This document shows positions 42,002 through 51,246 of a stretch of DNA of 64,000 nucleotides, piece by piece (the first letter of the stretch is position 1; each line of letters begins with the position of its first letter). Position numbers and translations under genes: made by a program. Source of the stretch: Acidobacteriota bacterium (GTDB lineage: Bacteria; Acidobacteriota; Terriglobia; Terriglobales; Acidobacteriaceae); the NCBI GenBank assembly GCA_013289765.1, contig JABCZI010000015.1:1-64000 (forward strand). The letters run 5' to 3'. The notes beneath the pieces were generated by a model that did no database searches, was not told the DNA's origin, and was given only the letters and a program-made list of their open reading frames with translations.

Positions 42002-42819
42002 CGCACAACTTTCAGCGTTCGCCCCCAGCGCGTCCCGTCAAAGAAATGCAACACTACGTGCGCCAGGAAACCAATGCGCTCTCCGAAGTCAGTTTTTCGA
42101 TACTGATCGGCCGGAGTGTCAAACGACCAATAGATGAACATAGGGCGTCCAATCACATTTTCCTGTGGAATGAAGCCCCAATAGCGGCTGTCAAGGCTCA
42201 CGCCCCGATGGTCGCCCATGGCGAAATAATGTCCGGGCGGCACTACGATATCGTCACCCTGAACATGCGAAGCCAGATCTACGATCCAGTTTGGATAGAC
42301 TCCATTCTCATAAGACGGCGGCACCGCAGGAAAATTGTTGCGGTAGAAATCCTGCGGCGACTCCTGATCGTGATCGATATAAGGTTCGTTCAGCGCCTGG
42401 CCGTTGCGGTATACCACTCCATCACGGAGATGAATGCGGTCGCCGGGCACGCCCATGATCCGCTTGACCACATACGTTCCCGCATCGTGCGGATCGGGAT
42501 GCAGAAACACTACGATATCGCCGCGCCTCACATCGCGGTAGGGAAGCAGCGGCCCAACCCACGGAGTTTTAGGCGCAAACTGAATCCGGTTCACAAATAC
42601 GTGGTCGCCGATCAGCAGCGTGTTCTCCATCGAACTGGAGGGAATCTCAAACGCCTGCACCACGAAGGTGATGATGAATAATCCCGTGACCAGCACCGCG
42701 GCGAGCGATGCCAGAAACTCGACCGTAGTCTCGCGCTGCTTTCCGTCTGCTTCGCGTTTTTCTTGACTATCCTTTTCCGGAATGTCCTTATCTTTATCTT
42801 TTTTCGCCACTATGATCAA
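41998..42819 (-). CDS. lepB: Signal peptidase I (paralogue 2)
   Basis: The 273-residue membrane protease has an N-terminal Lys/Asp-rich tail and one membrane helix (about 33-53). Ser in IPSSSMENTLLIGD is the nucleophile and Lys in VVKRIMGVPGDR the base. Box E is MGDHRGVSLDSRYWG, with His where Asn is usual. It cleaves signal peptides of exported proteins. It follows a second lepB copy 69 bp upstream, and the AsmA gene is translationally coupled to it. Confidence 0.92.
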   Translation of the reverse strand: MIIVAKKDKDKDIPEKDSQEKREADGKQRETTVEFLASLAAVLVTGLFIITFVVQAFEIPSSSMENTLLIGDHVFVNRIQFAPKTPWVGPLLPYRDVRRGDIVVFLHPDPHDAGTYVVKRIMGVPGDRIHLRDGVVYRNGQALNEPYIDHDQESPQDFYRNNFPAVPPSYENGVYPNWIVDLASHVQGDDIVVPPGHYFAMGDHRGVSLDSRYWGFIPQENVIGRPMFIYWSFDTPADQYRKTDFGERIGFLAHVVLHFFDGTRWGRTLKVVR

Positions 42820-42888
42820 TCCATCCTTGCTTTTCGATCCTGAACTTTTCCCTCTGGCGCAGGCTCTTGCTTCTTCAATCCGGCGAAT

Positions 42889-43662
42889 TCAATTCACCAC
42901 GCGCAACGTCCGGTTCCAGCGCGTGATCTGAAAGATGTGCGTAACCGCGTAGGCAAAGTGATACAGTTTATCACCCACGGAAGACGGCGCAATCAACTCT
43001 CCCTCAGCGCCTCGCACCGACCAGTAAATCAGCAGCGGCCTCCCGATAATATTTGTTTGCGGCACGAAGCCCCAGTATCGGCTGTCATAACTATCGTCCC
43101 GATTATCTCCCATCACGAAGTAATGGCCCTGAGGGACGATGAGTTGCCCGTCCTCGACCAGTTTCCGCAGCAGCACCCACCACTCCGGAGTTTCCCCCGG
43201 AGCCACATCGAGTCGGGGGAAATCATCGCGGAACAAATCGTTCGCCGGACGGCTGAAGTGCGCGTAAGGCTCTTTCAACGCTACTCCATTCACAAACACC
43301 TGCTTGTTGACCAATCGCACCCGGTCTCCCGGTACCCCAATCACACGTTTCACAAAGTGCTGGGCCGGATTTACCGGGTAGTGAAAAACCACGATGTCGC
43401 CCCGCCGGATCCGGCGGTAGGGCATTAAATAATCCCCCACGCCCCCGGAGCCGTAGCAAAGTTTATTGACCAACAGATAGTCACCGATCAGCAGCGTGTT
43501 CTCCATGGACGGAGAAGGAATCTGGAACGCCTGCACGATGAATGTGATTACGAATACCGCAATCACAACCGTTCCCAGCAGCGATTGCACCGAACCGATC
43601 ACGTCGGATCCATCGGCCCGCGCTATTTTGTGATCGTCTTTCCGATCGTCCGGGACACTCAT
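42889..43662 (-). CDS. lepB: Signal peptidase I (paralogue 1)
   Basis: The 257-residue protease has one membrane helix (about 28-48). The catalytic Ser is in IPSPSMENTLLIGD and the Lys in FVKRVIGVPGDR. Box E is MGDNRDDSYDSRYWG, closer to the standard form than in the neighbour. The two are tandem duplicates that have diverged. They may differ in substrate range. It begins just after rnc on the same strand. Confidence 0.93.
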   Translation of the reverse strand: MSVPDDRKDDHKIARADGSDVIGSVQSLLGTVVIAVFVITFIVQAFQIPSPSMENTLLIGDYLLVNKLCYGSGGVGDYLMPYRRIRRGDIVVFHYPVNPAQHFVKRVIGVPGDRVRLVNKQVFVNGVALKEPYAHFSRPANDLFRDDFPRLDVAPGETPEWWVLLRKLVEDGQLIVPQGHYFVMGDNRDDSYDSRYWGFVPQTNIIGRPLLIYWSVRGAEGELIAPSSVGDKLYHFAYAVTHIFQITRWNRTLRVVN

Positions 43663-43684
43663 TTACTCTACTTAGTCAACCTCT

Positions 43685-44485
43685 CTATTTATCCGGAGAC
43701 CGTGGTCCCCGAGTCAATTTGGCTCCGGCCGATTGCGGCCGCGATGCCAGGTAAGAGAGCAACTGTCGCGCGGCATCCTGCTCCGCGGTTTTTTTGGTGG
43801 AACCTTGCGCGCGTCCTACGAATTCCGCCTGGCCTTCGTTCTTCGCGTTCAGGCGCGCTTCCACGGTAAAGGTTTTATTATGTTCTGGTCCCGCTTCTTG
43901 CACCAGAACGTACAAAGGCTGAGCCAGTCCCAGGCCCTGCAAAGTTTCCTGCAACGCCGACTTAAAATCGTTCATGGGCAGCGTGCCGCCTTCGCGCTCC
44001 ATCCGCTGCAGTTCGGGCGCGAGAATTTCCCGCAAGATGAACTGGCGCGCCGGTTCCATTCCACCATCCAGATAAATCGCCGCCAGCACGGCCTCCAGCG
44101 CGTCCACCAGCAATGCCGTCTTGCTGCGCCCGCCGCTTTTTTCTTCGCCTCGTCCCAGACGAAGGTAGTGTCCCAATTCCAATCGCTGGGCCACTTGGAT
44201 CAGATGCCGCTCGCTCACCACATGCGCGCGCAGCTTTGAAAGTTCGCCTTCCCGAAAATGTGGAAAGCGTTGGAACAGTTCTTCGCTGGTCACCAGCGAC
44301 AGAATTGCGTCTCCCAGAAACTCTAACTGCTCGTTGTCATTCACCCGATACTTACTCTCGCTCGTCTGCTGCGATTCCTGCTCCCGCGCCTGCGAGCTAT
44401 GAGTAAGTGCCTGCTCGATCACCGCTCGGCCGTGAAAGTGGTAGGCCAACGCCGTCTCCAGCGCCGTAATTTCCCGTTCCTTCAT
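43685..44485 (-). CDS. rnc: Ribonuclease III
   Basis: The 266-residue enzyme has the RNase III signature NEQLEFLGDAIL near 51, a catalytic Asp/Glu pair (VDALEAVLAAIY) and a C-terminal dsRNA-binding domain (FKSALQETLQG and later GSTKKTAEQDAARQLL). It processes rRNA and double-stranded regions. The rnc-lepB neighbourhood is common in bacteria. A basic tail follows the RNA-binding domain. Confidence 0.94.
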   Translation of the reverse strand: MKEREITALETALAYHFHGRAVIEQALTHSSQAREQESQQTSESKYRVNDNEQLEFLGDAILSLVTSEELFQRFPHFREGELSKLRAHVVSERHLIQVAQRLELGHYLRLGRGEEKSGGRSKTALLVDALEAVLAAIYLDGGMEPARQFILREILAPELQRMEREGGTLPMNDFKSALQETLQGLGLAQPLYVLVQEAGPEHNKTFTVEARLNAKNEGQAEFVGRAQGSTKKTAEQDAARQLLSYLASRPQSAGAKLTRGPRSPDK

Positions 44486-44540
44486 GATGAGTGACTAACT
44501 GAGTTACGAACGGCGAGAAGCAGGTTGAGGTCTCCGACCG

Positions 44541-45371
44541 TCATTTTTTAGCTGGCGGCGCGCCCCCGCTGCTCAACTGTGTCAGTCGATCCTTCTCTTT
44601 GCGCGCGGCATCGCCCGCGTTTGTCCCTTCCTTGGTCAAATCCACAGCTTGGTTGGCATACTTCAGGGCCTCGGGATATTTGTTTTGCATATCCAACGCT
44701 ACCGAAAGACGGAATACCGCAATCGGATCCGGCTCCTTCGGAAACGCGTCAATCGATTTCCGCAAATTCCCTTCGGCATCCGCCCAGGCTTTCGCATTGA
44801 AATCAATTGTCCCCAGGATCGCATACGCCTCGGACCGCACATATCCCTTAAATGCGTCCAGTTGTTCCGGCGGATAGCCGGTTGGAATGTCCGTCTCCAC
44901 GGTGGCCAGCGAGCGTTGCGCATCTTTTCTAGCTTCCGCCAGGCGCTGGTCCTTGTCGAGGTCGGTATCGTGCGTGCGTTCGGCCAGTACCTGCGCCACA
45001 CTCACCAGCGCCTCCGGGTCATCCGCATCATAGGTGAGGATTTTCTGTGCCATCTCCATCATTTTGTCGCCGTTGTTGGCCTGCTGATAGTGGTGCATCA
45101 CTTGCGTGTAGAGCAATTGCCGCAACTCGCTCTCCGGAAATTTCGTGGCAAAATCCGCCGCGGCTTTTTCCTGCGCAGCAGGATCGGTTAATGCGGCCGC
45201 CGCCTTGTACGCATCAAACTCCGGTTGCGTCTTGGCCTGGGGTGGACGTTTACCGGTTGCTGCCGCCGCTTGCCCGGTGGGCGCGTTTTGCGCGGCAGGT
45301 TTGTTCTGCGCCATACTCCACGCGGATGTCCCCAGCATCGCGATAATCACCATGATTGCTGCTCGCTTCAT
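44541..45371 (-). CDS. Secreted TPR-type protein
   Basis: The 276-residue product has a signal peptide (MKRAAIMVIIAMLGTSAWS) and a Pro/Ala-rich spacer. Helical repeats of TPR character follow (YTQVMHHYQQANNGDKMME, EALVSVAQVLAERTHD, AEAYAILGTIDFNAKAW in variant form, YPEALKYANQAVDLT). The function is unknown. Such proteins are common periplasmic scaffolds in Acidobacteriota. It lies next to a second TPR protein gene with the same orientation. Confidence 0.78.
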   Translation of the reverse strand: MKRAAIMVIIAMLGTSAWSMAQNKPAAQNAPTGQAAAATGKRPPQAKTQPEFDAYKAAAALTDPAAQEKAAADFATKFPESELRQLLYTQVMHHYQQANNGDKMMEMAQKILTYDADDPEALVSVAQVLAERTHDTDLDKDQRLAEARKDAQRSLATVETDIPTGYPPEQLDAFKGYVRSEAYAILGTIDFNAKAWADAEGNLRKSIDAFPKEPDPIAVFRLSVALDMQNKYPEALKYANQAVDLTKEGTNAGDAARKEKDRLTQLSSGGAPPAKK

Positions 45372-45470
45372 GCTTTCTCCTTGGCTTACGCCGCTTTCAA
45401 TCCAATTATCACAAACCGAAATCCATGGGCGTCACGGCCGCACTCAAAATTGTAACGTGAGTTCAATCCG

Positions 45471-47003
45471 TCAGCGTTCCTGCGGCTTCGCCGGAGGCTC
45501 ATAAGCCTGTTCCAGCCCGCGTTGTGCCGCCGCCTTAATCTCCGGCAGCCCTCCGCCCGTATTCAATGCGGCCTGGTATTCCTGAAGAGCGGCCTCGCGC
45601 TCTTCTTTCATATCCAGAATTCGGCCAAGATAAACGTGCGACCAGCCCAGCACTGTCGGATCTTGCGACGCCGCAATCGCTTTCTGAAAATTATCCTGCG
45701 CTCCATCTCTGTTCTTGTTGGCCACAGCCACTTCCGCCAGGATGAACAGCGCCCGCCCGCGGTCGCCTATTTTCTTGTCCAACGCCATCTGCGCCAATTC
45801 CTGCGCGCCTTTCGGATCGCCGGCCGCCAACCGTTTCTCCGCCGTCACCAGCATCCGCCGCTCTTCCGGACGCGATAACCTCACCAGTTCCGGAGTACTC
45901 GTGCTGGCAAACTTTACTTCTGCCGCCGCCTTCTGTTCTTTCTTCAAGTCGACATTATCGAGAAACGCGCTGTAAGCCCCTCGAATTCCCGTGGGATCTT
46001 TTTCAAACGCCACCACCGTGTCATAAAAGTATCGCGTCAGAATGTAGCCCTGCCTTACCGCATCATCCACAGCCTGAGCGCGCATCGCTTCTGCTGCTTT
46101 GCTTCCCGTGGTGCGTATCTCAATAGCGCGCACCAGGCATTCAGTTACCAGCAGCGAAATATCGGTCTTGAAGCTCTCTTCGATCGGCGCCCGCTTCACC
46201 GATTGCAGCAACGGTTCCAGCCGCTTGATCGAGCTGTAATGTTTTTCCGCCAGCGGATCCATCTCGTAATGCAGAAACGTATGCCGGATCTGATCCATCT
46301 TCAGCGCCGACCGCGCCGCTGATCCCGCAGTCGTATTCGGAGCGGGAAACATCACCACGTAATAGGCCGATCCATAATTCCGCGCATCCGTCTCATTGGG
46401 TGAACCCATGAAGTCCACATAAATGGTGAACGTCCGCCCCAGGTATTGCGATGAAGGCTGCTTCAGGTAAACCTCGGTATCGAACACCATCTTGACCAAC
46501 GATTCGTGATACCGATTCATTGCCGCGGCGTAATCATTGCGATGCCGCTCCCAGATCGCGTGCAGGTTTGCCTTCTCGTAAAAATGTTCCAGCACCGCTC
46601 CGAACGGAGCGATCGCCGCCGCATCCGGTGGCAACTCCTCCACTTTCAACCGCGGCATGAAATGGGGCGGGCCGTCGAGATACAGCGCCAGCGAAATATA
46701 CTGCGACAGGTTGCGATTCGGATCCTTCGACGCTACATGCTTCTGGTAGTAGTCGCACACCGCGGCACGCGAAGCCTCGGCCTCCGCCGATTCCGACAGG
46801 GCCCTCTGAACTTCCGCTCGTACATTACTTCGCGTGGCGTCGGAAATGGTCAGGTCCTGGTCGTAGCCGCAGGCGTTAAGCGCCGTCAGCACGGAAAAAA
46901 TCGTTTCGCTGCTCTCCAGCGTGATGGGAATCTGGTTCTGTCCCACGCAGAACTGCGCCAGCAGCGCGGTTAGGGCCGCCAACAACGTACCTCTCAATTG
47001 CAA
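45471..47003 (-). CDS. Secreted TPR-containing protein of unknown function
   Basis: The 510-residue product starts at TTG (47003), 10 nt after GGAGGG, giving a signal peptide (MQLRGTLLAALTALLAQF). The frame is open to 47093, but no ribosome-binding site precedes the ATG or GTG there. The middle part (LDGPPHFMPRLKVEELPPDA, YVDFMGSPNETDARNYGS) has no recognised domain. The C-terminal 120 residues hold TPR repeats (GRALFILAEVAVANKNRDG, WSHVYLGRILDMKEEREA). It is probably periplasmic. Confidence 0.75.
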   Translation of the reverse strand: MQLRGTLLAALTALLAQFCVGQNQIPITLESSETIFSVLTALNACGYDQDLTISDATRSNVRAEVQRALSESAEAEASRAAVCDYYQKHVASKDPNRNLSQYISLALYLDGPPHFMPRLKVEELPPDAAAIAPFGAVLEHFYEKANLHAIWERHRNDYAAAMNRYHESLVKMVFDTEVYLKQPSSQYLGRTFTIYVDFMGSPNETDARNYGSAYYVVMFPAPNTTAGSAARSALKMDQIRHTFLHYEMDPLAEKHYSSIKRLEPLLQSVKRAPIEESFKTDISLLVTECLVRAIEIRTTGSKAAEAMRAQAVDDAVRQGYILTRYFYDTVVAFEKDPTGIRGAYSAFLDNVDLKKEQKAAAEVKFASTSTPELVRLSRPEERRMLVTAEKRLAAGDPKGAQELAQMALDKKIGDRGRALFILAEVAVANKNRDGAQDNFQKAIAASQDPTVLGWSHVYLGRILDMKEEREAALQEYQAALNTGGGLPEIKAAAQRGLEQAYEPPAKPQER

Positions 47004-47181
47004 ACTCAGGAATCCCTCCACCGGAATGGCGCTGCATAACGCGGAAGCACATTCAAGTGTAAGGACTTCCCAGCGGAGGGTCAAACCGGCCATGGAATCT
47101 ACATTGATGAAACCGATACCCTGGCCCGAACTCGCAACTGTGGAGCGCTACGACGGGTCGGTGCTGCAGAAGAACATGAAG

Positions 47182-47628
47182 CTAAGCGGGGGCGAGTTCG
47201 CGCTGAAAATACGTTCCACCTTTGAGCAAGGCTTCCACTGCGTCCAGAATCGATCGCACATCGGCTTTTTGGCAAAGGCCCTTGATGCCGGCCTTCTTTG
47301 CTTCTCTCTCCAATTGGCGCGAGGGGTCAATGGTTACCATCAATACGGGAGATTCAGGGTGCTGTCGCGACAAACTGCGGCCGGCTCGTAGGCCATCCAT
47401 TCCGGGCATTGCAAAATCCATCACAGTGACGTTCGGGGAGTGCTCATCCCACGTTTCAATTGCGCGGCGCCCGTCCTCAGCTTCGCCTACAACAGACCAG
47501 TTTGTGCCCTTCTCCAGCACCTGCCGGAGGTGGGCCCGAATCATGGCGTTGTCTTCGACCAGGAATATTCGTACCACGCGACCCTTTCGTGAAACAAACT
47601 CTACGGTGGGAGCGGACCGCCGGACCAA
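47182..47628 (-). CDS. Receiver-only response regulator, NarL-like
   Basis: The product is up to 148 residues. The receiver domain starts at VRIFLVEDNAMIR, with the phospho-acceptor Asp in TVMDFAMPGMDG, Thr in LMVTID and Lys in CQKADV. The first about 18 residues are probably not translated; a GTG (VVRIFLVED) is an alternative start. The sequence resembles NarL/FixJ receivers, but the DNA-binding helix-turn-helix is absent. No kinase is adjacent. It is transcribed away from truA. Confidence 0.82.
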   Translation of the reverse strand: MVRRSAPTVEFVSRKGRVVRIFLVEDNAMIRAHLRQVLEKGTNWSVVGEAEDGRRAIETWDEHSPNVTVMDFAMPGMDGLRAGRSLSRQHPESPVLMVTIDPSRQLEREAKKAGIKGLCQKADVRSILDAVEALLKGGTYFQRELAPA

Positions 47629-47756
47629 GGATTTTCTCTCTCAGCTAATCCCAAGCTATCGCCTTAATAAGTGTAAGGCTATACAGTTAGAACCTTACTG
47701 CTCTCCTAAATCAGCACCAGATTACTATTCCGGGAATTGACGGTTTCGTTAAGAGC

Positions 47757-48506
47757 ATGCGCAATCTCAAGCTGACTCTCGCCTATGATGGATCTGACTT
47801 CGCCGGCTGGCAGGTGCAGCCTGACGCCGCCACGATTCAAGGCACAATCGCCTCAGCCATCGCACAGATTACGGGCGAAACCGTGTTGCCCCAGGGTTCC
47901 GGAAGGACCGACGCGGGGGTACATGCGCTGGCGCAGGTGGCGACATTTGCCACGGAGTCGTCCGTGCCAACCGCGAATTTCGTGAAGGCCCTGAATGATA
48001 TTTTGCCTTCGTCAGTGCGGGTTTTAAAGGTCGAAGAGGCGGCCTCGGATTTTCATGCGCGCAAGTCGGCCAGGAATAAGACCTACCGCTATCGTATTTT
48101 CCGCGCCGCTATCTGTCCGCCATTTCTGGCCCGGTATGTGTGGCATTATCCTTATCCGCTTGACGAGCCGGCAATCATTCAGGCCGCACCATTCCTTGAA
48201 GGCGAGCACGATTTCACCTCATTCGCAGCGGTCGATCCCGAGCGCGGACGCGACCTTCCCGTATCGAATGTGCGTCAGATCTTTTCCTCTCATTGGGAAC
48301 GCCAGCAGGATGAACTTGTATACACCGTCAGCGGCTCCGGCTTTCTACACCACATGGTGAGAAATTTGGTGGGAACGTTTATTCTCGTGGGCAAGGGAAC
48401 GCTTCAGCCGGAAGACATTCCGCGCATTCTGCAAGCGCGCAACCGGTCAGCGGCTGGAGCGACGGCGCCGGCAAACGGATTGTATCTGGTGAATGTCGAT
48501 TACTGA
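47757..48506 (+). CDS. truA: tRNA pseudouridine synthase A
   Basis: The 249-residue enzyme modifies U38-40 of the anticodon arm. It starts MRNLKLTLAYDGSDFAGWQ and has the catalytic Asp in GSGRTDAGVHALAQVA. Further conserved motifs are RNKTYRYRIF and FLHHMVRNLVGTFI. All canonical motifs are present and the length is normal. Confidence 0.95.
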   Translation: MRNLKLTLAYDGSDFAGWQVQPDAATIQGTIASAIAQITGETVLPQGSGRTDAGVHALAQVATFATESSVPTANFVKALNDILPSSVRVLKVEEAASDFHARKSARNKTYRYRIFRAAICPPFLARYVWHYPYPLDEPAIIQAAPFLEGEHDFTSFAAVDPERGRDLPVSNVRQIFSSHWERQQDELVYTVSGSGFLHHMVRNLVGTFILVGKGTLQPEDIPRILQARNRSAAGATAPANGLYLVNVDY

Positions 48507-48542
48507 ACAGCGGCAAACTGTGTTTCCACGAACTCTTTGAGT

Positions 48543-50114
48543 ATGGCTACCGATTTACAAATCGCCGTGCCGAAAGTTTCGTCCGTGAATCCGGCCACGG
48601 GTGAGCTGCTGCGCGAACTGGTTTGTGCAGGCGAGCTTGAGGTCTCTGCGGCGGTGGCTCGGGCCCACGCGGCGCAGAGGGCATGGTCTGAGATTGCCCT
48701 GCAGAAACGGGTCGCGGTTCTTCACGACTTTCAAAGCATGCTGCAGCAGAAAAAATCACAGATCTGCGAAGCGATCACCAGCGAAACGGGTAAACCTGTA
48801 ACCGAAGCTCTCACCACGGAAGTTCTGGTGGTGCTCGACTCGGCACGCTTCCTGATCGAGAACGCTTATCGCCTGTTGCGCGATGAATCCGTTCCGCATG
48901 GAAACATTGTTACCAAGCTGAAGAGCGGACGGCTGCTGCACGAGCCTTATGGTGTCGTCGGGATTATTTCGCCTTGGAATTATCCGTTTGCGATTCCCGC
49001 CACGGAAACACTGGCCGCGCTGGTAGCCGGCAATGCCGTAGTGCTGAAACCCTCGGAATTCACTTCGCTGACGGCTCTCGAACTGGAATCTCTTTTGCGC
49101 AATGCAGGCCTGCCCGAAGACGTTTTCCAGGTAGTGGTGGGCGGCGGAGCAACCGGGGCCGCACTGGTTCATTCGCAAATCGACAAACTAGTTTTTACGG
49201 GCAGCGTCGCCACCGGCAAACGCATCGCCGGGGCCGCTGCCGAGCGCTTGCTGCCTGCCGTTCTGGAACTGGGCGGTAAAGATCCCATGCTGGTGCTCGA
49301 CGATGCTGATGTGGACGTGGCTTCGAGCGCGGCGGTCTGGGGAGCATTCATGAACGCCGGCCAGACCTGCTTGTCGGTCGAGCGCTGTTACGTGCATCGT
49401 AGTTTGTATAACTCGTTCCTGAAAGCGTGCGTGGAAAAAACCAGGGCGCTGCACGTGGGAAGCGGACTGGACCCTGTGACCGACGTAGGCCCAATGATCC
49501 ATGAGCGTCAGTTGCGGATCGTAGAGTCGCATGTGGAAGACGCTAGCGCACGCGGTGCGCGGGTTCTGGCCGGAGGCTCTCGACTGCAGCAGCTGGGGGC
49601 GAATTTTTATGCGCCGACTGTTTTGGCGGATGTGACTCACGAGATGCGCATCATGCGCGAGGAAACATTCGGTCCCGTGCTTCCGGTCATGGCTTTCGAT
49701 ACCGACGAGCAGGCCGTGAACTTAGCAAATGATTCCGAATACGGGCTGGCGGCAAGCATATGGACTCGCAACCAGCAGCGTGGCGAGCGCCTGGCGCGGT
49801 ACGTTCAGGCGGGCGCCATCATGGTGAACGATGTGGTTTCATGCTACGGCATCAGCGAGGCTCCGCATGGCGGCGTCAAGTCCAGCGGCCTGGGCCGCGC
49901 TCATGGCCGCTTTGGTCTGGAAGAAATGGTGCGCCTGAAATATGTCGATACGGATCGCATGCCTGGAATGAAAAAAGTTTGGTGGTACGGATACGGCGCA
50001 AGTTTCGCGCGGCAGATGGAAGGCTTTGTCGATTTCCAATTTGCTCGAAGTCTGGCCGAACGTCTGAGGGGGGCGCTGCGCGCCGCAGGAGTGGTGCTGC
50101 GCAAGAGATTGTAA
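48543..50114 (+). CDS. NAD(P)-dependent aldehyde dehydrogenase
   Basis: The 523-residue enzyme belongs to the ALDH superfamily. It has the cofactor motif FTGSVATGKRIAG, the general base Glu in LELGGKDPMLVL and the nucleophile Cys in NAGQTCLSVE. GVVGIISPWNYPF lies near 144. The C-terminus has an extra basic tail (about 480-523) with an amphipathic helix, as in membrane-associated fatty-aldehyde or coniferyl-aldehyde-type enzymes. A TTG two codons upstream is possible. The substrate is not determinable; a long-chain aldehyde is a reasonable guess from the tail. Confidence 0.9.
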   Translation: MATDLQIAVPKVSSVNPATGELLRELVCAGELEVSAAVARAHAAQRAWSEIALQKRVAVLHDFQSMLQQKKSQICEAITSETGKPVTEALTTEVLVVLDSARFLIENAYRLLRDESVPHGNIVTKLKSGRLLHEPYGVVGIISPWNYPFAIPATETLAALVAGNAVVLKPSEFTSLTALELESLLRNAGLPEDVFQVVVGGGATGAALVHSQIDKLVFTGSVATGKRIAGAAAERLLPAVLELGGKDPMLVLDDADVDVASSAAVWGAFMNAGQTCLSVERCYVHRSLYNSFLKACVEKTRALHVGSGLDPVTDVGPMIHERQLRIVESHVEDASARGARVLAGGSRLQQLGANFYAPTVLADVTHEMRIMREETFGPVLPVMAFDTDEQAVNLANDSEYGLAASIWTRNQQRGERLARYVQAGAIMVNDVVSCYGISEAPHGGVKSSGLGRAHGRFGLEEMVRLKYVDTDRMPGMKKVWWYGYGASFARQMEGFVDFQFARSLAERLRGALRAAGVVLRKRL

Positions 50115-50117
50115 TTC

Positions 50118-50182
50118 TTCAGTACCAAGTACCGAGTATCGAAAACCAAGTATCGAGAACCAAGTATCGAGAACGAAGAACC
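50118..50182. repeat. Tandem AGTACCGAG-type repeat
   Basis: Units close to ACCAAGTATCGAGA are repeated about four times in the gap between the aldehyde dehydrogenase and DinB genes. The core AGTACCGAG is shared with the palindrome at 51129-51234, so both belong to one dispersed repeat family. Confidence 0.65.
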
Positions 50183-50191
50183 GAGGTCCCA

Positions 50192-50686
50192 ATGAGCGAT
50201 ACTTCACCCGCGTCCGATCCGAAACGCGAATTGTTGCGTCATGGTTTGGCCACGCTGGCTTATCGCGGAGGCAAAGCGGTCCGCGGCGCGCCCGAGGGTT
50301 TTGCCGCGTTCCCGGTGGTTGCGGGTGTGCGTGGTCCCGGACGAATTCTCGCTCACATCGGTGATCTCATGGATTGGGCGCTCACCATCGCGGCCGGCAA
50401 GCGCCAGTGGCACGACTCGACGCCCCTGCCGTGGGAACAGGAAGTCGAGCGCTTCTTCGCGGCGCTGAAAAAGTTCGACGACTATTTGGCTTCTACCGAA
50501 CCGGTACAAACTTCTCCGGAAAAGCTTCTTCAAGGACCCATCGCCGACGCTCTGACTCACGTTGGCCAGATCGCGATGCTGCGGCGCATGGCGGGCGGCC
50601 CGCTGAAGGGCGAGAGTTATTACGAAGCCGAGATTTCCTGCGGACGCGTCGGCGCCGAGCAGACGCCGCCGAAAAGAGAATTCTAA
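50192..50686 (+). CDS. DinB-like four-helix protein
   Basis: The 164-residue product begins MSDTSPASDPKRELLRHGL at the ATG at 50192, 6 nt after GAGG. DinB features are ILAHIGDLMDWAL, with the first metal-ligand His, and DALTHVGQIAMLRRM with the second near the C-terminus. The family includes metal-dependent thiol transferases and stress-induced proteins of unknown activity. A longer overlapping frame from 49760 runs through the aldehyde dehydrogenase gene in another frame and is not real. Confidence 0.78.
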   Translation: MSDTSPASDPKRELLRHGLATLAYRGGKAVRGAPEGFAAFPVVAGVRGPGRILAHIGDLMDWALTIAAGKRQWHDSTPLPWEQEVERFFAALKKFDDYLASTEPVQTSPEKLLQGPIADALTHVGQIAMLRRMAGGPLKGESYYEAEISCGRVGAEQTPPKREF

Positions 50687-50734
50687 ACGCGAGTGCCCGA
50701 TACTGATTCGTTTTGGCTTTCCGCTTCAAGTACA

Positions 50735-51130
50735 ATGACGCTCGTAAGGGCGATTCCGGCGGCGCTCGCGCCGCAAGACGAGGGCAAGCCTTTGGCGACT
50801 GGTGAAATCACTACTTCGGGTACGCAAACTCCCGCGCAACTTCCCCACCATAGGGTGAAGATTAAGAAGAGTGGGCAGCGCGCCTGCAATGAAAAAAATG
50901 AAAAGGGAAAGTTCTGCGGCGGTCATTTGAAACGCTGGTTCTACTCGGAGGACGTAATCGAGCAGGCCTGCGGTGACGCCGAAAAAGCCTGGGGACCCGA
51001 CGCCGAAGTTTACCGCTGCGAGCACTGCCAGACGCTCTACTTGCCGAATCCGGCGGAAGCCAAAGTGAATGTCGCGGGGCAGGGAATGATTTCGGTATTC
51101 GGACTAACGCTGCCGCCGAAGGAAAAATAG
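50735..51130 (+). CDS. Hypothetical protein with four-cysteine, zinc-ribbon-like core
   Basis: The 131-residue protein (with an in-frame GTG at 50693 as an alternative start) has four cysteines. RACNEKNEKGKFCGGH is followed about 45 residues later by YRCEHCQTLYLP, a pattern that could hold one zinc ion. No family is recognised. The C-terminus MISVFGLTLPPKEK is hydrophobic. It lies between the two AGTACC repeats, after dinB-like 50192. Confidence 0.6.
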   Translation: MTLVRAIPAALAPQDEGKPLATGEITTSGTQTPAQLPHHRVKIKKSGQRACNEKNEKGKFCGGHLKRWFYSEDVIEQACGDAEKAWGPDAEVYRCEHCQTLYLPNPAEAKVNVAGQGMISVFGLTLPPKEK

Positions 51131-51234
51131 TACCGAGTACCTAGTACCGAGCAAGAAAAAGCACCCCGGTACCTAGTACTTGGTATCGAGCCACTGAAGA
51201 GGGCGGTTTTGCTCGGTACTAGGTACTAGATACT
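51129..51234. repeat. AGTACC palindromic element
   Basis: The arm at 51129-51154 (AGTACCGAGTACCTAGTACC and onward to GAGCAA) is complementary to 51209-51234 at 24 of 26 positions. A third partial copy, GGTACCTAGTACTTGGTATC, stands in the loop. The element begins at the stop of the preceding gene and ends just before the next. It can form a long hairpin and could act as a terminator or mRNA stabiliser. No coding function. Confidence 0.8.
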
Positions 51235-51246
51235 CGCAACTTCCCC

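Noticed and set aside
49760-50686. A 308-residue frame overlapping the aldehyde dehydrogenase gene
   Set aside because: Its first 144 codons are a shadow of the dehydrogenase in another frame; only the DinB-like part from 50192 is real.
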